DNA from: VAZQ01 sp963835165
Lineage (GTDB): Bacteria; Pseudomonadota; Alphaproteobacteria; Rhizobiales; Xanthobacteraceae
Length of the DNA: 64,000 nucleotides
Assembly (NCBI GenBank): GCA_963835165.1
Contig: CAWIGD010000050.1
Span: forward strand, 42,508-106,507
Direction: 5' to 3'
The notes below the pieces were generated by a model, which saw nothing but the letters and a program-made list of their open reading frames with translations, ran no database searches and had not been told where the DNA came from. The first letter of the stretch is position 1. The number at the start of each line of letters is the position of its first letter. Shown here one piece after another: positions 36,187 to 45,251 of the stretch. Made by a program: the position numbers and the translations under genes.

Positions 36187-36834
36187 TCAATCCGCCGCGC
36201 AGCGGGCGGCGGCGATCGCATAGAGCCGCCCCTCGCCCAACAAATGTGCGGTGAATGCAAACGTACCGAAGACGTCCGCAAAGGCGCGATGGCGCACATT
36301 GAGCCCGCCTGTAAAGGCTCCGAAGGCCGGCATGACCAGCCGTGCGCCGTCGCTTGCGAAGCACCGCCGGCTCACAGTACGACCACGCCCAGCCACGCGG
36401 GCTACAGGATGGAGGTGACCGGCGATCTCGCCCTTGGCGCCGGTCGGTTCGTGGCGGAAAACCAATGCGCCGATCGCGAGCGCGCCGCCAAAGCTGCCGC
36501 CCACGCCCTCGGCCGGGTCGGGGTCGTGATTCCCGGCGATCCAGATCCAATCGCGCCCGCGCTGCAGCCCCGCCAGTGCCGCCCGGTCGGCAGGCGCGAT
36601 GCGAGCCGGACCTTTGCGGTCATGAAAGCTGTCGCCGAGCGCGATCACCGCGTGCGGCGCAAAGCGTGCAATCAAGGCCGCTATTCGCTCCAAGGTCGCT
36701 GCGGTATCATAAGGCGGCAGCAGCACGCCGCGCGTGGCGAAGCTCGAGCCTTTCTCCAGATGCAGATCGGCAATGACCAGGACGCGTTCCTCCGGCCAAT
36801 ACAGCGCGCCGTCGCAATCCATGGCGACCGTCAC
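36187..36834 (-). CDS. pdeM: Ligase-associated DNA damage response endonuclease PdeM
   Basis: A metallophosphoesterase of at least 215 residues. Metal-binding motifs in order are VIADLHLEKG, LGDSFHD, IAGNHDPDP, GEIAGHLHP and the C-terminal RLVMPAFGAFTGG. This is the PdeM/MPE member of the Lhr-exonuclease-ligase gene set. The GTG at 36834 is the first usable start, but homologous sequence (AIAEITIADVTVAM) reads on upstream in the same frame toward the Lhr stop. An ATG at 36929 would overlap the Lhr stop (ATGA) and enter that frame if a run of five G were six. The given start may therefore be wrong. Confidence 0.87.
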   Translation of the reverse strand: MTVAMDCDGALYWPEERVLVIADLHLEKGSSFATRGVLLPPYDTAATLERIAALIARFAPHAVIALGDSFHDRKGPARIAPADRAALAGLQRGRDWIWIAGNHDPDPAEGVGGSFGGALAIGALVFRHEPTGAKGEIAGHLHPVARVAGRGRTVSRRCFASDGARLVMPAFGAFTGGLNVRHRAFADVFGTFAFTAHLLGEGRLYAIAAARCAAD

Positions 36835-36925
36835 ATCAGCGATGGTGATTTCCGCTATCGCCGCTTGTGCGAAAGCAGACTGTGCAAGAGGAGCGGAATT
36901 TCCGTTCAGTGCGCCACCCCCATTG

Positions 36926-39580
36926 TCATCGCATCGCCTCTTTCACGAGTTCCGCCTCGGCTTCTGCCAATAGCGCCTCGGACGCGGCGCCGGAAACGGA
37001 CTCCCGGCCGATTTCCAGCATCACCGGCACCGCCAGGGGCGAGACGTGATCGAGCGCCCTATGAATGATTCGGCCCTTGATCCGTGAAAGCATATCCCCC
37101 AGGCGCCGAATGTCGAGGAGACCGGTCGCGGCGTCGGCGCGCGCGGCGCGCAGCAGGATGTGATCGGGCTGGTGGCGGCGGAGCACGTCGTATACGAGGT
37201 CGGTCGAGATCGTGACCTCCCGGCGAGACTTCTCTTTGCCGGGAAAGCGGCGTTCGATCAGCCCCGCGATGATTGCACAAGTGCGGAAGGTGCGTTTCAT
37301 AAGCGCCAACTCCGCCAGCCAGGCTTCGAGATCGTCGCCGAGCATGTCCTCATCGAACAAGGCCGCCAGCGACAACTCACCGCGCTCGATTTCTTGCGCG
37401 ACATCGCCGAGTGCCCACACCGCCAGCGCATATTCGTTGGCCACAAATCCTAGCGGACGAAGGCGCGCCCGCTCGAGCCGCCGCGTGAGCAGCATGCCAA
37501 GTGTCTGGTGCGCGAGCCGCCCCTCGAACGGATAGCAGAGAAGGTAGTGCCTGTTGCCACGCGGGAAGGTTTCGATCAGCAACTGCTGCGGGCCCGGGAC
37601 CAGGGAACGCCATTCCTGAATTTCCAACCACTCCCGGACTTGGTCCGGTAGCGGCCGCCATTCATCACGATCGGAAACGATCTTCCGCACGCGATCGGCG
37701 AGATATGTCGAGAGCGGGAATTTTCCGCCCTCATAGGACGGCACCTTGGGATCTTCCGAAGAAGTACGCGAGACATAGACTTCGTCCTCGACCAGCGCCT
37801 CGTATTTCAAGATCTCACCGGCAAAGACAAATGTGTCGCCGGCCACCAGCGTCTCGATGAAATATTCCTCGACTTCTCCCAAAATCCGCCCACCGCGTCG
37901 GATCATCTTCGAGGCGCGCGATCGAGCGAGGCGCACTTTGAGCATATCGGCCTCCACGATGGTGCCGACATTCATGCGGTAGCGCTGCGCGATCATCGGG
38001 TGGCTGATGCGCCACCGCCCCTGCGGATCCTGTTTGATCTTGGCGAAGCGCTCGTAGGCTTTCAACGCATAGCCACCGGTCGCGACGAAATCGAGGACGG
38101 CATCGAAATCCAGGCGCGCGAGGCCGGAATAGGGCGCGGCGCTTCTCACCTCGGCATAGAGTTCATCGGCGAGGAATGGCTGTCCGCAGGCCGAACCGAG
38201 GACGTGCTGCGCGAGCACGTCCAGGGCCCCGGTACGTGCCGGGGGTGTGTCCTGTGCGTTCTCGGTGAGGGCGCCGAGCGCCGCGGTGCATTCGAGCACT
38301 TCGAAGCGGTTCGCCGGGATGAGCACGCCTTTCGAGGGCTCATCCATGCGGTGATTGGCGCGGCCAATGCGTTGCAGGAGACGAGAGGCGCCTTTGGGCG
38401 CGCCGACATTGACAACGAGATCGATGTCGCCCCAGTCGACACCAAGATCGAGCGAGGAGGTGGCAACGACCGCGCGCAGACGGCCTGCCGCCATCGCCGC
38501 CTCGACCTTACGACGCTGCGTCACATCGAGGGAGCCGTGATGAAGCGCAATCGCGAACCCATCGTCGTTGATGCGCCAAAGTTCCTGGAAAATGCGCTCG
38601 GCTTGACTGCGCGTGTTGACGAAAATGAGTGCGGTATTGTGCCGTTTGATCAGTTGGTAAATCTCGCTGATCGCGTATTGGGCGGAATGCCCGGCCCAGG
38701 GCAGGTGCTCGGCCGTGTCGAGCATGCTGACACGAGGGGCCGCCCCCCCGTGCGCCACCACCAGATCGGCCAAAGCCGCGCCGCTCTCGGGCTGCGGAAC
38801 GAGAAAGCGGCGCAGGTCGTCCTGCTCTGCGACGGTCGCAGACAGTCCGACGCTGGTGAGATCGGGAGCGAGCATGAACAGCCGCGCCAGCCCGAGGGAG
38901 AGCAGGTCCCCCCGTTTCGACGTAACCAGTGCATGCAGTTCGTCGAGCACGATCCGCTTCAGCGATCCAAAAAGATAGGGCGCATCGGGCGAGGCCAGGA
39001 CCAGGGCAAGCTGCTCGGGCGTCGTGAGCAGAATTTGCGGCGGGTCGCGGCGTTGGCGCTGGCGCTTCGACGACGGCGTGTCGCCGGTACGTGTCTCGAT
39101 ACGGATCGGCAGTCCCATCTCGGCAACCGGCCGCTCCAGGTTGCGCGCGATGTCGACCGCGAGCGCCTTGAGTGGAGAGATGTAGAGAGTGTGGAGTCCG
39201 CCGTCTCGGCGGATGCCGCGACCGGTGGAGATAAGCTTCGCCGCTGGAGTCGCCCCACCCGGTCCCTTGGCGTGCCTCCCTCCGATCTTCGCGGCTACGT
39301 TCTCCCCCGCCCCTGGCCGAAGGGGAGCCGCTGGAGCGTGGGGCAAAGAAGACTTTTCAGCCGCGCGCGGTCCAGCGCTCAGTTCCACCAAGCTCGGCAG
39401 GAATCCCGCGAGCGTCTTGCCGGCGCCGGTGGGTGCAATCAGTAGCACCGAGCGGCCCGCTCGCGCTTTCGCCAGGAGTTCCAGTTGATGTTCGCGCGGC
39501 GCCCAACCGCGGCTGGCGAACCAGCGCAGGAATGTCCCGGGAAGGAAGGAGGCCGCGTCAGGCGCTCCCTGGACGTTCAT
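36926..39580 (-). CDS. Ligase-associated DEXH-box helicase (Lhr-type)
   Basis: A protein of about 884 residues (900 from a GTG at 39628). Motifs: Walker A APTGAGKT, the DELH box in IVLDELHALVTSKRG, SATVAEQ, GSLDVTQRRKVEAAM and the QRIGRANHRM motif VI. The C-terminal part with YLADRVRKIVSDRDEW and PGPQQLLIETFPRG is the Lhr-core winged-helix and beta-barrel region. Between helicase motif I and the LHTLYISPLKALAVD block there is an extra run of about 60 residues rich in Ala, Pro and Gly, encoded by a palindromic element. Lhr enzymes unwind DNA:RNA or DNA duplexes 3' to 5'. Confidence 0.93.
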   Translation of the reverse strand: MNVQGAPDAASFLPGTFLRWFASRGWAPREHQLELLAKARAGRSVLLIAPTGAGKTLAGFLPSLVELSAGPRAAEKSSLPHAPAAPLRPGAGENVAAKIGGRHAKGPGGATPAAKLISTGRGIRRDGGLHTLYISPLKALAVDIARNLERPVAEMGLPIRIETRTGDTPSSKRQRQRRDPPQILLTTPEQLALVLASPDAPYLFGSLKRIVLDELHALVTSKRGDLLSLGLARLFMLAPDLTSVGLSATVAEQDDLRRFLVPQPESGAALADLVVAHGGAAPRVSMLDTAEHLPWAGHSAQYAISEIYQLIKRHNTALIFVNTRSQAERIFQELWRINDDGFAIALHHGSLDVTQRRKVEAAMAAGRLRAVVATSSLDLGVDWGDIDLVVNVGAPKGASRLLQRIGRANHRMDEPSKGVLIPANRFEVLECTAALGALTENAQDTPPARTGALDVLAQHVLGSACGQPFLADELYAEVRSAAPYSGLARLDFDAVLDFVATGGYALKAYERFAKIKQDPQGRWRISHPMIAQRYRMNVGTIVEADMLKVRLARSRASKMIRRGGRILGEVEEYFIETLVAGDTFVFAGEILKYEALVEDEVYVSRTSSEDPKVPSYEGGKFPLSTYLADRVRKIVSDRDEWRPLPDQVREWLEIQEWRSLVPGPQQLLIETFPRGNRHYLLCYPFEGRLAHQTLGMLLTRRLERARLRPLGFVANEYALAVWALGDVAQEIERGELSLAALFDEDMLGDDLEAWLAELALMKRTFRTCAIIAGLIERRFPGKEKSRREVTISTDLVYDVLRRHQPDHILLRAARADAATGLLDIRRLGDMLSRIKGRIIHRALDHVSPLAVPVMLEIGRESVSGAASEALLAEAEAELVKEAMR
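39252..39344. repeat. Nested palindromic element inside the Lhr helicase gene
   Basis: GCCCCAC (39252-39258) pairs with GTGGGGC (39338-39344), and inside it CTCCCC (39302-39307) pairs with GGGGAG (39322-39327). The 93-bp span equals 31 codons and keeps the reading frame. A 9-bp direct repeat CCGCTGGAG at 39241-39249 and 39328-39336 lies around and within it. It looks like a short mobile palindromic repeat fixed in a coding region. Confidence 0.55.
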
Positions 39581-39679
39581 GACAGTCGACCGATCCGCGC
39601 GCTGAGTGGTTGCAAGCTCCCGGGACACAAAGCGCTGCCACCGGCGGTGGCGCCCCGCCCGATTTGCATCATCGTCTTC

Positions 39680-40639
39680 TCACTTCACCGTTAGAGCTGA
39701 TCGTTCGGGCCCCGAACCCGACGCCACCACGACCAGACTCGGAACCGGAACACCCTTCTCCTTGCGCGTCACGGCATGGTTCAGGCCCGCAAGGTGGAGG
39801 CCCGCATCCGCGATCGCCGTGCGGACATGTGTCACGCCGTGCGCGTAGCGCAAGCTCTGTTGCAGCACGACGCCGTCGCTGGACTGGGTCTCGACCGTGA
39901 AGGCAAAGAGGCCGCCCGGTGCGAGCACACGGGCGGCGGCGGCCGTGATCGGAACAAGATCGCTGACATAGACGAAAACATCAGCCGCGACGACAAGGTC
40001 ATACTGCACGCCAGATTGTGCCTCGGCATGCAGGAAGTGCTGCAAATCGAGCACGGCCAGTCGGTCGTAAAGGCCCTTCACACGCGCCTTCGCGACCATA
40101 GCCGGCGATATGTCCACGCCCACAATACGATCTACATAAGGACGAAAGGCCGCCCCGCCTAGACCGGTGCCGCAGCCGAGATCGAGCATGCAGCCAATGC
40201 GCAGCTCCCTGCCGGCCACGCTCCGAACGGCGTCCAGCAGAACTGCCGGTCCGCGGTAGTCCAATCGTTGCAGCAGCGTTTCATCGAAGCTCGCGGCCTG
40301 CTGGTCGAACAGGCGGCGGACATATGCGGCCGTCATCGCCGGCGTCGTCTCGCCCGCGCCCAGGCGCGCCAGTTGCAACCGCGCGCCATGGTAGTCGTCG
40401 GGATCGGCATCGCGTGCCTCCTGCCACGCGGCAATCGCCCCTGCGCGGTCGCCCAGACTGTCGCGGATGGCACCGAGCGCAAACCATGCGGTGGCAAAAG
40501 CCGGCGCAAGTTGCACCGTCTGCGCCAAGACGTCGGCCGCGGCCACAAGGTCGCCCCGCGCGACACGTTGGAGCGCCCAACCGTAGTGCTGATCGGCGGC
40601 CGGGTCGCCGGAAGAGACGAAAAGGGGTCCACCTGTCAT
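39680..40639 (-). CDS. SAM-dependent methyltransferase with TPR N-terminus
   Basis: A 319-residue protein. The first 120 residues are two to three tetratricopeptide-like helices (LAQTVQLAPAFATAWFALGA and similar). Then comes a class I methyltransferase with the SAM motif MLDLGCGTGLGG, VGVDISPAMVAKARVKGLYD and VAADVFVYVSDL. It sits between lhr and the exonuclease gene inside the repair cluster. The divergent exonuclease gene starts only 29 bp away. The methyl acceptor is unknown; a repair role is not shown. Confidence 0.85.
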   Translation of the reverse strand: MTGGPLFVSSGDPAADQHYGWALQRVARGDLVAAADVLAQTVQLAPAFATAWFALGAIRDSLGDRAGAIAAWQEARDADPDDYHGARLQLARLGAGETTPAMTAAYVRRLFDQQAASFDETLLQRLDYRGPAVLLDAVRSVAGRELRIGCMLDLGCGTGLGGAAFRPYVDRIVGVDISPAMVAKARVKGLYDRLAVLDLQHFLHAEAQSGVQYDLVVAADVFVYVSDLVPITAAAARVLAPGGLFAFTVETQSSDGVVLQQSLRYAHGVTHVRTAIADAGLHLAGLNHAVTRKEKGVPVPSLVVVASGSGPERSALTVK

Positions 40640-40668
40640 TGTGCCATTTACACCATATCTCAGGCTCG

Positions 40669-41712
40669 ATGCGCCCCGAAGACATTCTCCTCCCGACGCC
40701 TGCCGGCGTGTGCTGCAAGAGCGGCGGCTTTCATATCGATCCCACCCGTCCAGTGGACAGGGCCGTGATCACCCACGGTCATTCCGATCATGCGCGTGCC
40801 GGCCATGGCGCGGTACTGGCCACGCAGGAAACTCTCGACCTGATGCGGCTTCGCTATGGCGACAATTTCGCCGGTGCGACCCAGGCGATCGGTTACGGTG
40901 AGACGGTTACGCTGGGCGGCGTCAGGGTGACCCTCCATCCCGCCGGCCACGTGCTCGGTTCCGCGCAGGTCGCGGTCGAGCTAGCGGGGCTGCGCGTCGT
41001 GGCCTCCGGCGATTACAAGAATGTCGGTGATCCCACGTGTGCTCCCTTTGAGCTTGTTCAATGCGACGTGTTCATTACCGAGGCAACTTTTGGCCTGCCG
41101 GTGTTTCGCCACGGTAACGCGGACGGCGAGATCGCGAAGCTTCTGCAATCGCTCACACTGTTTCCCGAGCGCGCACATCTGGTCGGGGCTTATTCGCTGG
41201 GCAAGGCGCAGCGCGTGATCGCATTGATCCGCAAGAGCGGATATGACAAGCCGATCTATCTTCACGGGGCGATGGAGAAGATCACGCGCTATTATCAAGG
41301 CCGTGGGATCGATCTCGGCCGCACCGAGCTGGTGCGCGAGGCAAAGAAAAGCGTGCTTGCCGGCACGATCACGCTCTGCCCCCCGTCGACCCTGAAGGAC
41401 GTGTGGTCGCGACGCTTCCCCGATCCAGTCACGTGCTTTGCCTCAGGCTGGATGCGTGTGCGGGCGCGCGCCCGCCAGCACCTGGTCGAATTGCCGCTGG
41501 TGATTTCGGATCACGCCGACTGGGATGGCCTCACTGCGACGATCGCTGCGACCGGCGCGTCGGAAATCTGGGTCACGCACGGGCAGGAAGACGCGCTCGT
41601 GCATTGGAGCCTGGCCCAAGGCCTGCGGGCACGACCGCTGGATATCATCGGCTATGGCGATGAAGACGAGACAGATGGCATGACCGAAACGGGCAGTTCC
41701 GGGGCGCCATGA
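40669..41712 (+). CDS. Ligase-associated DNA exonuclease (metallo-beta-lactamase fold)
   Basis: A 347-residue MBL/beta-CASP nuclease. The metal motif is ITHGHSDHARAG (H36, H38, D40, H41). Later motifs are LHPAGHVLGSAQV, VASGDYK, ITEATFGLPVF, LGKAQRVIALI and LVISDHADWDGL. It is the exonuclease of the Lhr/PdeM/ligase set and is predicted to act on DNA 5' or 3' ends. ATG 40669 was selected because the family sequence MRPEDILLPTPAG begins there. The ligase start overlaps its stop by four bases. Confidence 0.93.
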   Translation: MRPEDILLPTPAGVCCKSGGFHIDPTRPVDRAVITHGHSDHARAGHGAVLATQETLDLMRLRYGDNFAGATQAIGYGETVTLGGVRVTLHPAGHVLGSAQVAVELAGLRVVASGDYKNVGDPTCAPFELVQCDVFITEATFGLPVFRHGNADGEIAKLLQSLTLFPERAHLVGAYSLGKAQRVIALIRKSGYDKPIYLHGAMEKITRYYQGRGIDLGRTELVREAKKSVLAGTITLCPPSTLKDVWSRRFPDPVTCFASGWMRVRARARQHLVELPLVISDHADWDGLTATIAATGASEIWVTHGQEDALVHWSLAQGLRARPLDIIGYGDEDETDGMTETGSSGAP

Positions 41713-43403
41713 ACCGCTTCGCAGAATTGCTCGACCGCCTTGCTTACGAGCCCGGCCGCAACAACAAGCTGCGGCTCATCACGGACTATTTCCGCCGCAC
41801 GCCCGACCCCGAACGCGGCTGGGCACTCGCGGCGCTGACTGGCGCGCTTAACTTTCAGCACGCAAAACCCGGCGTGATCCGCGCGCTGATCGCCGAACGC
41901 ACGGATCCCGTATTGTTCGAATTATCGTATGATTATGTGGGTGACCTTTCCGAGACCATTGCCCTGATGTGGAAGGGTCGCGATCAAGTCGACGCCTCCC
42001 CTTGTCATCAGGAACATGACGACCTGCAGCTATCCGCGGTCGTCAAGGCGCTCTCCTCGCTCGGCAAATCCGACCTGCCGGCACAACTCGCACGCTGGCT
42101 CGACCAGCTCGACGAGACCGGCCGTTGGGCGTTGCTCAAGCTCGTGACTGGTGGGCTTAGGATCGGCGTTTCCGCCCGGCTCGCGAAGACGGCGGCCGCC
42201 GGTGTCGGCGACAAAGATCCGCACGAAATCGAGTTGATCTGGCCCGGCTTGCGGCCCCCCTACGTCGAATTGTTCGCCTGGTTGGAAGGTCGCGGCGAGA
42301 AACCGGCGAACCGCGATCCCGCGCCGTTCCGGCCGGCGATGCTCGCCCATGCCATCGAGGACGGAGGGCTGAGTGCGCTCGATCCCAACGAATTCTTGGG
42401 CGAGTGGAAATGGGACGGCATTCGCGTCCAGGCCGTGGCGGGCCTCGACGAGCAAGGCAACATGATCCCGCGGCTTTATTCCCGCACCGGCGAGGACATT
42501 TCGGGAAGCTTCCCCGACTTGATTGAAGCCTTGCGATTGCCGGCTGCCATCGACGGCGAACTGTTGATCGTGCGCGACGGCCGCGTGCAAAGTTTCAACG
42601 TCCTGCAGCAACGGCTCAACCGCAAAAGCGTCAACGCCAAGCTGCTGGCTGACTTTCCCGCCCATCTGCGGGCCTACGACCTCCTGGTAGACGGCGAGGA
42701 AGACTTGCGGGAGCGCCCCTTCGCGGAGCGCCGAGCCCGGCTGGAGACGTTCATCGCGCGCCTGCATCAGCCGCGGGTCGATCTCTCGCCGCTGGTGTCG
42801 TTCGGCACCTGGGACGAGCTCGCCGCCGCCCGCAAAGACCCGGCCGCCGCCGGCGCAGGTGCGGACGCCGAGGCGGTCGAAGGCATCATGCTCAAGCGCC
42901 GCGACGCGCCCTATCTGCCGGGCCGTCCCAAGGGCCCCTGGTGGAAGTGGAAGCGCGATCCGTTCATCGTCGATGCCGTGCTGATGTACGCACAGCGCGG
43001 TCACGGCAAACGCTCATCCTATTACTCCGACTACACGTTCGGAGTCTGGACCAAGGGCGACGATGGCGACGTATTGGTACCGGTAGGCAAGGCATATTTC
43101 GGCTTCACCGACGAAGAACTCATTCAGATCGATCGTTTCGTCCGCCGCAATACCGTCGAGCGGTTCGGCCCGGTACGTGAGGTGGTGCATGCGGCCGAAC
43201 AGGGTCTCGTGTTCGAAGTTGCATTCGAGGGATTGCAACGCTCGACACGGCACAAATCGGGCCTCGCCATGCGCTTCCCGCGCATCAACCGGTTGCGTTG
43301 GGACAAACCGCCCGGCGAGGCTGATCGCCTGGAAACGCTCGAACGGATGCTGGAGAAGATCGAAGTCGGACGCGGTACCGCCGCCGCCAGTCCCGCAATG
43401 TGA
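41709..43403 (+). CDS. ATP-dependent DNA ligase
   Basis: A 564-residue ligase with an N-terminal helical domain (about residues 1-200), a nucleotidyltransferase domain and an OB fold. The adenylated Lys is K234 in motif I, EWKWDGIRVQ. Further motifs are RLYSRTGEDIS, IDGELLIV, VEGIMLKRRDAPY and WWKWKRD. It is the ligase for which the cluster is named. The ATGA overlap with the exonuclease shows they are translated together. In Hyphomicrobiales it works beside the NAD-dependent ligase in repair. Confidence 0.95.
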   Translation: MNRFAELLDRLAYEPGRNNKLRLITDYFRRTPDPERGWALAALTGALNFQHAKPGVIRALIAERTDPVLFELSYDYVGDLSETIALMWKGRDQVDASPCHQEHDDLQLSAVVKALSSLGKSDLPAQLARWLDQLDETGRWALLKLVTGGLRIGVSARLAKTAAAGVGDKDPHEIELIWPGLRPPYVELFAWLEGRGEKPANRDPAPFRPAMLAHAIEDGGLSALDPNEFLGEWKWDGIRVQAVAGLDEQGNMIPRLYSRTGEDISGSFPDLIEALRLPAAIDGELLIVRDGRVQSFNVLQQRLNRKSVNAKLLADFPAHLRAYDLLVDGEEDLRERPFAERRARLETFIARLHQPRVDLSPLVSFGTWDELAAARKDPAAAGAGADAEAVEGIMLKRRDAPYLPGRPKGPWWKWKRDPFIVDAVLMYAQRGHGKRSSYYSDYTFGVWTKGDDGDVLVPVGKAYFGFTDEELIQIDRFVRRNTVERFGPVREVVHAAEQGLVFEVAFEGLQRSTRHKSGLAMRFPRINRLRWDKPPGEADRLETLERMLEKIEVGRGTAAASPAM

Positions 43404-43418
43404 TAAAAGGATCGGACG

Positions 43419-43718
43419 ATGAGCATGTCGCCGGAAACGCCAACGACCAACAACTACGTTACCCGCTTCTTCGGCGGGCCGCCGTTGTCCGTGATCTTCC
43501 GGCTGGTGCTTCTATCGATCCTGATCGGCGTGATTTTGGAAGTACTCGGGCTCGACCCCTGGAATGTCATCGACAGCCTCAGAAGGCTGATACTGCGCAT
43601 CTGGGACATGGGCTTCGACGCGGTGCGCTGGCTCTGGCGTTATCTCCTCTTGGGTGCGGCGTTGGTGGTGCCGATCTGGCTGATCATGCGACTCATGGGC
43701 GTCGCCAGAGGGCGATGA
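43419..43718 (+). CDS. Small membrane protein, DUF6460-like
   Basis: A 99-residue protein with two hydrophobic helices (LSVIFRLVLLSILIGVILEVLG and YLLLGAALVVPIWLIMRLMG) joined by an amphipathic linker with three Trp residues. It starts 15 bp after the ligase stop and probably shares the transcript. Short proteins of this pattern are widespread in Hyphomicrobiales, and I recognise it as DUF6460-like. The function is unknown. Confidence 0.78.
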   Translation: MSMSPETPTTNNYVTRFFGGPPLSVIFRLVLLSILIGVILEVLGLDPWNVIDSLRRLILRIWDMGFDAVRWLWRYLLLGAALVVPIWLIMRLMGVARGR

Positions 43719-43840
43719 CTCATCAACACCGATCTGCCGTAGAGCAATTCCAGACTGCGCGGCGGCGCTGCGACTGGTGGAAAGCATTCGACCATCCTAA
43801 ATATCTCTGATCAAAGTGTCCCCGTTCGTGAGGAACGTCC

Positions 43841-44134
43841 ATGCCTTCATCGCAAGCGCGCGTATCCACTGCCTCCGCCAGTCGTTATCTGCAACAGGTG
43901 TGCAAGCATTGGAGCCATAAATTCGCAGTGGAGTTCACGCCCGAAAAAGGACACATCCCCTTCAGCGATGGGCGGATATGCAATCTGGAGGCAACCCCCG
44001 GCATACTCACGCTGCGAGCCGAAGCGCCCGACGTGGAGGCGCTGGAACGGCTGCAGCGCGTCGTCGTGGAGCACATCAAACGATTTGCCTTCCGCGAGGA
44101 TCTCGGCGAGGTTCAATGGACGCCGACGAATTGA
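43841..44134 (+). CDS. DUF2218 protein
   Basis: A 97-residue cytosolic protein of the DUF2218 family. Motifs: ASRYLQQVCKHWSHKFAVEF, a GHIPFSDG loop and LERLQRVVVEHIKRFAFRE before the final VQWTP. The family is often tied to iron-uptake loci in other genomes, but no function is proved. It is separated from DUF6460 by 122 bp and converges with pyrD. Confidence 0.88.
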   Translation: MPSSQARVSTASASRYLQQVCKHWSHKFAVEFTPEKGHIPFSDGRICNLEATPGILTLRAEAPDVEALERLQRVVVEHIKRFAFREDLGEVQWTPTN

Positions 44135-44156
44135 GGTGCCGCCTGACCGCGCCCCC

Positions 44157-45251
44157 TCACGGCGGCCAAGGCTCTGCGGTCATGGCGGCGGCGTCCGCGC
44201 CAACAAGCTCATTGATCGTTGGCTGGTTTTCGCGACGCAGCGCGTTCGACAACTCGGACTTGATCGTCGCAACGATCCGCAGACCATGGAATACGAGCGC
44301 GCTGTAGAGTTGGATCAAGCACGCGCCGGCCCTGATCTTGGCAATGGCGGCCTCACCGGAGTCGATTCCGCCGACGCCGATGAGCGGGAATGCGCCCTCG
44401 ACGCGCACATAGCTCTCCGCCAGCATCCGCGTTGCGAGTGCGAAGAGCGGGCGGCCTGACAGCCCGCCAGCCTCCCGTGCCGTTGATACGTCCCGCAACG
44501 TCGGCGAGCGCGTCACGGTGGTGTTACCGATGATCATGCCGTCAACGCGGTGCCGGCGGGCGGCCCCGACGATGTCGTCGAGCTCGCTGAGCGTGAGATC
44601 CGGCGCGATCTTGATCAGCACCGGTGTCGTTCCGGCCTCCCTGCTCATCCGGGCCCGGGCATCCATCACCCGCTCCAGGAGATTGTCGAGCATCTTTCCC
44701 TGCTGCAGCTCGCGCAGACCTGGAGTATTGGGCGAGGAGATATTGACGGAGAAGTAGCTCACGACCGGCGCAAAAGTTTCAATAAGCCGCACATAATCCG
44801 CGATGCGGTCGGGACTCTCCTTGTTGGCACCGATATTGATCCCGACGATGCCGCCTTCACTTGCGCGACCGGCGAGGCGACGCAGCACCGCGTCGGCGCC
44901 CTCACTGTTGAAACCCAGCCGATTGATCACACCCTGGTCGCGGTCGAGCCGAAAGAGCCGGGGCCGCGGATTACCGGACTGCGCCAAGGGAGTGACCGTT
45001 CCGACCTCAACAAAGCCAAAACCGAGCTTAAGGAGCGCGTCGGGCACCTCGGCGTGCTTATCGAAGCCAGCTGCCATGCCAATCGGATTGGGAAAATTGA
45101 GTCCGAACGCCCGCACAGCTAGCCGCGGATCGTCGGCAGCGAGCTTGACGAATGGAGGAAATTTCAGCGCTTGGATGGCAAGGCGGTGAGCGTCCTCGGG
45201 GTCCAGCATGCGCAGCAGGGGCCGCGCAACCGATTCCAACAGGCCGATCAC
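44157..45251 (-). CDS. pyrD: Dihydroorotate dehydrogenase, quinone-dependent (class 2)
   Basis: A 364-residue FMN enzyme of pyrimidine synthesis that gives its electrons to quinone at the inner membrane. Class-2 marks are an N-terminal membrane-associating helix (VARPLLRMLDPEDAHRLAI), NPIGMAAGFDKHAEVPDAL, GFVEVGTVTPLAQ, NINISSPNTPGL-type sequence (here VNISSPNTPGLRELQ) and LIGVGGIDSGEAAIAKI. GTG 45251 overlaps the stop of the DUF952 gene (GTGA), which decides the start. The two genes form an operon. Confidence 0.95.
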   Translation of the reverse strand: MIGLLESVARPLLRMLDPEDAHRLAIQALKFPPFVKLAADDPRLAVRAFGLNFPNPIGMAAGFDKHAEVPDALLKLGFGFVEVGTVTPLAQSGNPRPRLFRLDRDQGVINRLGFNSEGADAVLRRLAGRASEGGIVGINIGANKESPDRIADYVRLIETFAPVVSYFSVNISSPNTPGLRELQQGKMLDNLLERVMDARARMSREAGTTPVLIKIAPDLTLSELDDIVGAARRHRVDGMIIGNTTVTRSPTLRDVSTAREAGGLSGRPLFALATRMLAESYVRVEGAFPLIGVGGIDSGEAAIAKIRAGACLIQLYSALVFHGLRIVATIKSELSNALRRENQPTINELVGADAAAMTAEPWPP

